In this document: piece by piece, positions 57,254 through 64,000 of the stretch | Numbering within the stretch: the first letter of the stretch is position 1 | How the letters are laid out: the number at the start of each line of letters is the position of its first letter | Source: Malania oleifera | Lineage: Eukaryota > Streptophyta > Magnoliopsida > Santalales > Ximeniaceae | Assembly: GCF_029873635.1 (NCBI RefSeq) | Contig: NC_080420.1 | Coordinates: 30,805,032-30,869,031, forward strand | Direction: 5' to 3' | DNA length: 64,000 nucleotides | Program-made: the position numbers and the translations under genes | Notes under the pieces: generated by a model | What the model saw: the letters and a program-made list of their open reading frames with translations, nothing else | What the model was told of the DNA's origin: nothing | Database searches by the model: none

Positions 57254-58171
57254 TGCGACGTCCCGGGCGCGAAGGTACCTTGGGGTCGACAAATGAAAAA
57301 AAAAATGGTTTGATTATTTTCGAAAAAAATGGTGTAATGGAGTAGCCACTAACCTTTTAGTGTGGTTAGAATACTTGATTACTACCCAATTAAGGGTATA
57401 ATCGGATTGCGTAACCAAAGTAGGGATCGGGAGTTCGGTTATGCGAGGGGAAGGTATGAGCACCCCCTACACACCCATTCTAACTAACGGTATCTAATTA
57501 ATCAAGAATTGTCCCAAAATAAACTTACTAGCCCTTTTATTTTACTTCTTTTGAAAAATTTACAAAATATGCATGCAAATAAGTGAGTCACACAAACATA
57601 TTTACATAATATACATATTCACTCCAAACTAGGGTATGAGAAGCTTGAAAAGCTCATATCTTTTTTGTTACAATCACAGGGATCAGAAAATTGACAAAAT
57701 ATATTACAAAATACACTCCCGCCATTTTGAAATTTCATAGGACTTTTCTAAGTCTGAAAATACTATTTCAGGAGGTTTTGGATCTTATTCAGGATGAGAA
57801 GTTACCAAAAATGATTTTCATGTCTCAAAAATATTTTTCCTATTTAAAATTTTTCTTTTGAAATTTTTCCATATCTCCCAAATTTTGAACAATTAAATAA
57901 CGAAAAGACAATTAAATAAAAGAGTGAAAACCAAGTCAAAAATGTTTTTTTTAAAGAATTTTCTCCTAATTTTCTCTTTTTTATGATTTTCCTATTGTTT
58001 TCCCGAAATATCAAATAATATAATATGACAAATTAATAAAGAAAATAGTAAAATACTAATACCATATTATAACACCACTATAGTAATAATATTAACAATA
58101 TATACATATCATAGCACGTAAATACGAATAATAATACTACTAGAATAATATCATAATAGTAATAACAATAC
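57254..58171. repeat. Tat/Ogre-like LTR or leader fragment
   Basis: Starts TGCGACGTCCCGGGCGCGAA. It contains 'GGGAGTTCGGTTATGCGAGG' followed by 'GGAAGGTATGAGCACCCC', wording that recurs in plant gypsy repeats of the Tat/Ogre group. The rest is AT-rich and its right end is set only by the next LTR at 58172. No coding part found. Confidence 0.5.
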
Positions 58172-60138
58172 TGTTGACCCTATGCGTCATACCCTGTTTT
58201 GATTATGACAAATACTCAGGTATTTAATGTCTACCGCGTTGATGTGCAGGTTTATCTTGGCAATATCATATGATGGCACTCAGAGACTTGAAGGAAAATG
58301 AAGACCCGAAATGTTTTTTTAATTGTTGTAATGTATATTTCATTCTACTGGGTCTGTAATAATAATCATCTAAGGTCTGTAATAATCTGCATATCATGCA
58401 TATAGGACTAGAAGCTCAAGACCTTAGAATGACCTTAGGTCCTTGCACTTACACGTAAAATAGTCCCCATTATCACATATTTTATCAGGGAAAACTTTTG
58501 GTTTTAAAAAGAACTTATAGGGTAAAAGTAGTAAGGCTTTGAGCTACCGAACCCTTGGTGTTCAAAACACGTCGGGCGACCAAACCCTTGACCAGTCAGA
58601 AGGTTGACTTGGTTTCAGGCGACCGAACCAATTTGACTATAGCCTCCTCGGGCGACTAAACCACTATTCTGACCTTTTCCACCAACTCAGCAGCCCGAAC
58701 TTCATGTTCAAATTTGCCTTAGGCTACCGAACTTAGGACCGGGCGACCTGACCACGGTATTTTGAAATCACCTTCGATTCAGCATACTGAACCCTTTTTT
58801 AGGCACTCGAACGTTCAAAAGTGACTTTTTCTGTTGTGTCTGTTCAGGCGACCAAACTTTAGGTTAGGCGCCCGAAACTCTCAGGTTGCACAATTTTTCA
58901 TCGCGGTCAAGAGGGGTTATATAGGGTTAATTTTTCTAAATAATTTTTAAAAAAATTTAATAATTACCCCTATGTACGAAACGGTCATAATCCTTCCCTT
59001 CTCAATATATATGAGTTCATTTGCATGGTTAAGCAAGGATTAGGGATTTGGATTAGCCAAAAATTCTCTATATTTTTTAGAACAAATTTTTCCTATACTA
59101 AGCCTATACTCTCATATACTACTACCTTCTTGATAATCCAAGCCTTGTGAGAGTACCTAGAGTGATTATACTCCATTCAATCTTGCTCAAAAACTCTCAT
59201 TGCATTATTTTTTATTTGATTTTCATATTGAGAGTTAAAATTAAGTTTTCCTACCAATTTAATATAATAAATCTTGTGTGGGGAAAACTTAGGAGCTTGT
59301 GGGTCTTTGCATTCATATTGCAAGACACCTAAGGCTTTTATTTTGTTTATGCAAAGTATTTTTCACAAGCTATTTTAAAATATCTCTCATGCTTGATCAT
59401 TGAGAAAATATTCTTAAGATATTTTGATTGCTATTGGTTGAAGTATTTGAAACCCTAGATTGTTATTGAGATATATTTTGATACAGAGTTTCAAAGATTA
59501 GCTTATTGATACACTCTAGTGCTCGATTGAATATAGACATTATCTTGAGTGTTGATTGCACACATACATCACTGAGTTTATAAATCCTATCTTGCTGATG
59601 TGCATTGATTATATTAGGTTGTATTGTAGTACATATCTGCTTGTGTAGAAGCATATTTCCATGTACACAAATTTTTATATCTGTTGTATTCTAGGCGTGG
59701 GCCTAAAGAGGGAGACTAGCCTTGTTGAATAGTTCTAGATTGGCTTAGACCTGGTTAGGAAAGGTGCGGTTGTAGGTTGAGGTCAGCACCGTTAATTGAA
59801 CTGACTATAAATGGTGCTGCTCCACCCGTTAAGTGAGCATTAGTCGAATTCTTGTGCTGGTGAGCCAAGGCGAGAACGTAGACAATATTGGTCGAACCCC
59901 GATAACATATCGTGGTGTAATTTATATTTTCGCAATTTATATTTCTTCACGTGTATGTTATAGTGTGAATGCTGCGTATAATTTAATCTCCGCATCTTAA
60001 ATTTATCTGCGCATTTATGTTTATGTGTATATAGACAGACCCTAGGTTAAGTATTACTATTGTCAAATTTGTAAAACCTAGGAAGAATTTTTTAAATACC
60101 CAATTCACCCCCCTCTTTGGAATACACCAAAGTCAACA
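58172..60138 (+). repeat. 5' LTR of SIRE-like element B
   Basis: 1,967 bp, starting TGTTGACCCTATGCGTC and ending CACCAAAGTCAACA. A cluster of GGCGACCGAAC-type motifs lies at 58535-58880. The downstream part has the family wording 'ggtgctgctccacccgttaagtgagca' and 'cccgataacatat'. Confidence 0.88.
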
Positions 60139-60140
60139 AT

Positions 60141-60156
60141 TGGTATTAGAAACTCG
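60141..60156 (+). other. Primer-binding site of element B
   Basis: TGGTATTAGAAACTCG begins two bases after the LTR, a decayed initiator tRNA-Met complement. Confidence 0.75.
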
Positions 60157-60192
60157 TAGCATTGACTTAAATGTTTTTTTCTAAAGACGGGG

Positions 60193-61260
60193 ATGACTCA
60201 TATTGGTGTATCCCCATTTGGAGAGGGACAGTCACCTTCTAGTCCTCCTTTGTTTTGTACGGTAAATTACACCCATTGGAAAATTCGAATGAGCATATTT
60301 ATAAAATCTATGAATTGGAAGGTCTGGCAGGTGATTGATAAGGGAATATGCCCATTAATAAAAATGATACTAATATGCATGCAAATTCATATGCCATGGA
60401 ATTATTAAGTTGTGCTTTAGATTTTGATATTATTCATGAGATTATGGCATGTATTAGTGCACAGGAGATCTGGGTTGAGTTGGAAAAGAGATATGGAGAG
60501 ACCTAGGAAAAGGAGATTGTCACTCTAGAAGCTCTAAGATCAGATGATCTGGTAGTGGTGAATCATGAGCTAGTAATCAACAAGGAGGTATATGATTCAC
60601 CTCCTATTTCAGTTTGTTATGCAGTTGATGATTCTTATGTTGATTGTTGTAAAATATCATGTTTTGAATCATCTATCGAACTTTGTGAAAATACTGTTGT
60701 TGTTGTATGCAAATGATTCATGTGAAAACTATTGTGTTAATTCTTATAATGAATCATGTGCTAAATTGAATAATAAAAACGTGTTGTCATATGAAAAACT
60801 AGAAAAGACTGTATTGAAAATGAATAAATTTCTAGTTAAGTTATCTAAGCAAAAATCATTTCTGAAAAGTGAGAATAAAAGGATAGCAATGCAATTAGAT
60901 GAATTAAAAGATCATCATGCTATTCTTAAAAAGAAAAAGATTGAAAAGATATTGAAAATAATATGCAAGATAGGAGAAATGGGAGATGATAAATCCTTAG
61001 GTCTTAAAAAGAAAAATCTTTTCAAAAAAGGTTCAAAATCACGTAATAAATCCCATATAAATTTTTATGCCTCATAGAGCAAAAATAAGAATTGTAAGCA
61101 TAATCTTTCACGTATTTACAAATCTTGCTTGCACTGTAAAAGAAAAGGGATCAGTAGGTTTAATTACTTAACTAAAGGTGCCAGAGGCATGGAAAAAGAA
61201 ATGAAATGGATAATCAGCAAAGCAAACCTCATAAGACTTAAGGAAAGATGGATTCAAATT
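60193..61260 (+). pseudogene. SIRE-like gag pseudogene
   Basis: It starts 'MTHIGVSPFGEGQSPSSPP' and continues 'FCTVNYTHWKIRMSIFIKSM' and 'VWQVIDKG', the N-terminal gag pattern of SIRE/Maximus elements. After a frameshift near 60365 come 'AMELLSCALDF' and 'ISAQEIWVELEKRYGET*', the UBN2 core ending in a stop. A Lys/Glu-rich coiled-coil-like stretch with 'KLEKTVLKMNKFLVKLSKQ' occupies 60760-61070. A zinc-knuckle remnant 'CLHCKRKGISRFN' at about 61123 has lost its His and last Cys. The knuckle is where pol should follow, and it does not. Confidence 0.85.
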
Positions 61261-61279
61261 GAAATCATCTTTTAGTTAA

Positions 61280-62340
61280 TTTTTCCTTAGACTCTAGGAT
61301 TAGATTTAGGGGTTTGTAATATCAATAGGCTTGGGAAGTGGTATAGGTTCAAAATGTAGAACCTTAATATACACATCAACTTCCAATTGGACATGGCATC
61401 TTTGCCTGGTAATTAATTCTAACTTCTTAACTCATGCTTAAATATAACATCTTAAGTTAAGCAATGGTTGTCCATTACACAAAGATTAGCTTTAGGGATC
61501 CATCCTAGTCTCTATACCTTTGACCCAAATCACATTAATCAAAACATGGTCATTATTATAGGTATAAGCACCAGCAATCATAAATTCCGTATCCATCTAG
61601 TGCTTATTAATAGACATCATCCTCTCAATCAAACTTGTGGCATCCATTAAGGGATTTCAATCTTTCACTGAACCATAGCCAAAATAAATCCCTATGTACT
61701 TAATTTGTAAAATCGTCAAAGGTTGGTTCACCATGTCCTCCATAGGAAATCTTTACCATATCATGGTCACATCAAATAGAAATTTTCTCTATTCCTTGGT
61801 GCGTATCCTTAGTCTTAAAATTGTGATCATATTTAAAGGATACTTTCCATCGTTCAAAGGGCATTGTTCATGAAATTTGTATAGTCCTAAATGCTCTTTG
61901 GTAAGATGAGTTGGACATATTTACTAGCAAGAAAACATTTTTAAATTATGTCCTGCTTCTTTATGAATGCTTTTTTGAACTTGAGGAGATTTAATCTTTA
62001 AAAGTATTCATTCAAATTCACTCCACTAGCTCTCAAACTTTAAGTCAAATCCTTTAGAGCTTCAAATGTTGTTGAATGGCTAAGTTGGTTGCACTAGGTC
62101 TTAATCAAGGAGACCTATGCATATGCAGTTTAAATCGAAAGACATTTTGAAATCGTGCCTCTCACGTATTGAGATTCATAAGAAAAGATGCAAGACGGGC
62201 TTCACACACAAAAAAGATATTCATTGTGAATTTTTGGTCTGATAAGCCTATAATCAAAATGCCAAGTTTATATCATTGAATACCCTTAAGTCACTTGGCC
62301 AAGAAACTTAAAGCATATGATGACATAAAATGAGTAGAGT
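61280..62340. other. Unassigned interior of element B
   Basis: About 1 kb in the place of pol. I cannot match it to copia protease, integrase or RT on either strand. Short open stretches exist (61468-61650), but nothing supports coding. It may be heavily decayed pol, captured host sequence or another insertion. Confidence 0.4.
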
Positions 62341-63578
62341 ACATAATTGAGGGGGAGCATTTATCGTTCATGTCTATATAAATTTGAATGCTATCATATT
62401 CTTATATCGTTTATGTATTTATGTCTATATGTGTATATCATTGCAGCACACTATTCATGATTTGATTAATGGCTAAAGTTTCTTTGATGGATAGTTTATA
62501 TATTTTCTTAGCACGAACTACTATTGAGCTATACTGAATATCTTGAGTTTATTATATTACTGGATTGCATGCTTGTATTGAAAGCCTCCTGCATGGCAAA
62601 TACAGTTGATGTGAATTGCATGTTGGTAGTGGTTTTAGGTTCTTGTGTTCCTTAAACTAAATTATAAATTGCTTGTTTGAACCTATTAGGTACATGTTTT
62701 GTGGGAAAATTTCTGATTTACTGACGACATGCTACCGAATCTTCGTTAGATTTTTTCCCCAAATAAAACATTGAACAAAGATAATTATGATAAAATAAAT
62801 GTTAAAATATTTTTGAAAGGATGAGTGAAAACTAAATGAATATTAAATTTCATCCTTGCATAATCATAAAAAATGTTTAGGGGAGCTAAGCTCCATCCCT
62901 ATAGAAAGAGCATAAATGATCTTCATGTATCACTTTCGTGTATCAAAATATTGAGGCTCTTATGATGTCCTTGAACATTATATCCTGCACTTGAAGATCT
63001 ATGATTTGATATGGAATGTTTTTGGGCCATGAACTACATAACATGCCTTAATACATATATTCTCTGATGCATCTATGGTCTATAGGGGCAACTATACTGA
63101 TAAGGATGATTAATAATCAGTATGGCTGGTTTAAAAGTTTCAAAATGATGGCTTATACTACTAGGCATAATGAAATAGTTCTCTATTTGGTATAAGTAGT
63201 TTATTGCATCTAAGCTAGAATTCAAATCGATAGAGAGAATATCCAAACATAAAAATGCCTATATTGTTATGCTCACCAATATCTTGAGCTTAGATATGGC
63301 TTGAACTCTTTGTGGCATGTGCTTGAATGAAAAGTCAGTATTGAAAATCATAATTTAAAGTATGTTGATTTGTCACATCATTTGATTTTCCATATGATCT
63401 TGCATGTGATAGTTAAATTTTTAGGATCATTATGGTTGTGGTTTTTAGGTTCTACTTTAGTATGTGCTTAATTTCTAAATCAGAAAAATATTGCTTGCAT
63501 GATCTTTAAAGTTTCTTTTTCAGCAAGCACCCCTAGTACCTTTTTACAAACATCATAAGGGGGATATATATTTATTAA
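62341..63578 (+). other. Non-coding 3' interior of element B
   Basis: Begins near a purine-rich 'TTGAGGGGGAGCA' at 62350 and shares blocks with 43.2-46.2 kb, for instance 'ATGTGAATTGCATG.TGGTAG' at 62609 and 43696. It ends in a purine-rich ATAAGGGGGAT (63556) shortly before the 3' LTR. Confidence 0.65.
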
Positions 63579-64000
63579 TGTTGACCTGATAGGTCACACC
63601 CAGTTTTTATCATGACAAATACTCTTGGTACTGATGGTTGTACTAAGGTTTGCATGCAGGTTCACCTTGCACGTGCACTCGAACTGAAAGACATATCATG
63701 ATAGCGTGCAGTGTTCATACTGATGGATGAAGAAGTTTGTGTTGTATTTGTAATTCCTTTTCACTTTCTTCATTCTGGGATGTAATATTATTATGAACTG
63801 TACACTCTTATGGCTTGTGATAATTTGCATCATGCATGATAGGTAGGTATGCTCAAACATACCCTAGTTGGACCTTAGGTACCTACACTTAGTGCATATA
63901 GTCCCAAACATCACTTATTATATCTCGAAAATTAAATCAAGAAAAATTGGACTTTAATTTAAAATCTTGAAAGAGCTTGGGCGACCGAACCTATGACATT
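63579..64000 (+). repeat. Start of 3' LTR of element B (cut by window end)
   Basis: TGTTGACCTGATAGGTCACA matches 58172 onward, including 'ATCATGACAAATACTC'. The first GGCGACCGAAC motif appears at 63978, in the place expected from the 5' LTR. Confidence 0.88.

Larger units (their letters stand above)
58172..64000 (+). mobile_element. SIRE-like copia element B (runs past the window end)
   Basis: The 5' LTR is 58172-60138, followed by a primer-binding site, a broken gag, a stretch of unclear origin, a non-coding 3' interior shared with element A, a purine-rich tract and the first ~420 bases of the 3' LTR from 63579. The interior is only 3.4 kb and contains no recognisable pol, so it is a deleted or replaced copy. 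The paired LTR starts TGTTGACC(C/T)...GTCA.ACCC.GTTTT confirm the element limits. Confidence 0.85.

Noticed and set aside
61468-61650. 60-codon frame in the unassigned interior of element B
   Set aside because: Short, no recognisable motif, no promoter or splice context.
62341-62360. Second polypurine tract (TTGAGGGGGAGCA) as the true end of element B
   Set aside because: The LTR start is at 63579 with its own purine tract; this one may be an internal priming site but does not border an LTR.

Overview
The window looks like nuclear DNA from a flowering plant, most likely a dicot with a repeat-rich genome. It is AT-rich and dominated by LTR retrotransposons of the Ty1/copia and Ty3/gypsy superfamilies. 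These carry plant-type tRNA primer-binding sites, CX2CX4HX4C zinc knuckles and stop-riddled gag-pol frames. There is also a tRNA-derived SINE, a hAT-type miniature element and many GA/CT/TG microsatellites. I see no bacterial, organellar or rRNA genes and no CRISPR array. The species cannot be named from this sequence.

Layout. 1-1.1 kb: probable end of a Tat-like LTR. 1.1-5.4 kb: decayed, 3'-truncated copia element. 5.4-6.7 kb: repeat A. 6.7-11.6 kb: structurally complete copia element with a perfect 5-bp target duplication. 11.7-15.0 kb: Tork-like copia element whose pol was deleted from mid-integrase into the 3' LTR. 15.0-19.1 kb: the most gene-like, low-copy interval. It has one small predicted gene (15894-16139), a SINE with long target duplications, a very small LTR-like element and a duplicated tail of the small gene. 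19.1-22.2 kb: copia element cut in its reverse transcriptase. 22.2-24.4 kb: element with long direct repeats. 24.4-26.2 kb: repeat B and another LTR. 26.2-27.6 kb: minus-strand SIRE-like relic. 27.6-31.7 kb: minus-strand gypsy element (gag, protease, RT, RNase H, integrase, all broken).

31.7-50.7 kb is a deep nest. A plus-strand SIRE-like copia element (32753-50715) was hit by a solo LTR (33626-35711, perfect ATATT duplication), by a 6.7-kb gag-only Tat-like element (36521-43199) and by a minus-strand solo LTR (47018-49395). That last LTR itself carries a hAT-like miniature element (47332-47789). 50.7-51.2 kb holds a relic of a chromovirus integrase C-terminus with its chromodomain. 51.3-52.4 and 56.7-57.2 kb look low-copy and are separated by a minus-strand solo LTR (52429-56745, TTTAG duplication) that contains another solo LTR (54200-56346). 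Its insertion point coincides with what looks like a splice acceptor. 57.3-58.2 kb is Tat/Ogre-like LTR sequence. 58.2-64.0 kb is a second plus-strand SIRE-like element with a complete 5' LTR and the first ~420 bp of its 3' LTR.

The sequence therefore records mainly the order of retrotransposon insertions, with little host function. I did not find a convincing new multi-gene system. The best leads are the clustered near-palindromic GTCGAC-type motifs in the upstream part of each SIRE-like LTR, the gag-only element, the solo LTR at a splice acceptor, and the small lysine-rich gene with its duplicated 3' tail. All alignments were made by eye, so boundaries marked 'about' may be off by tens of bases.
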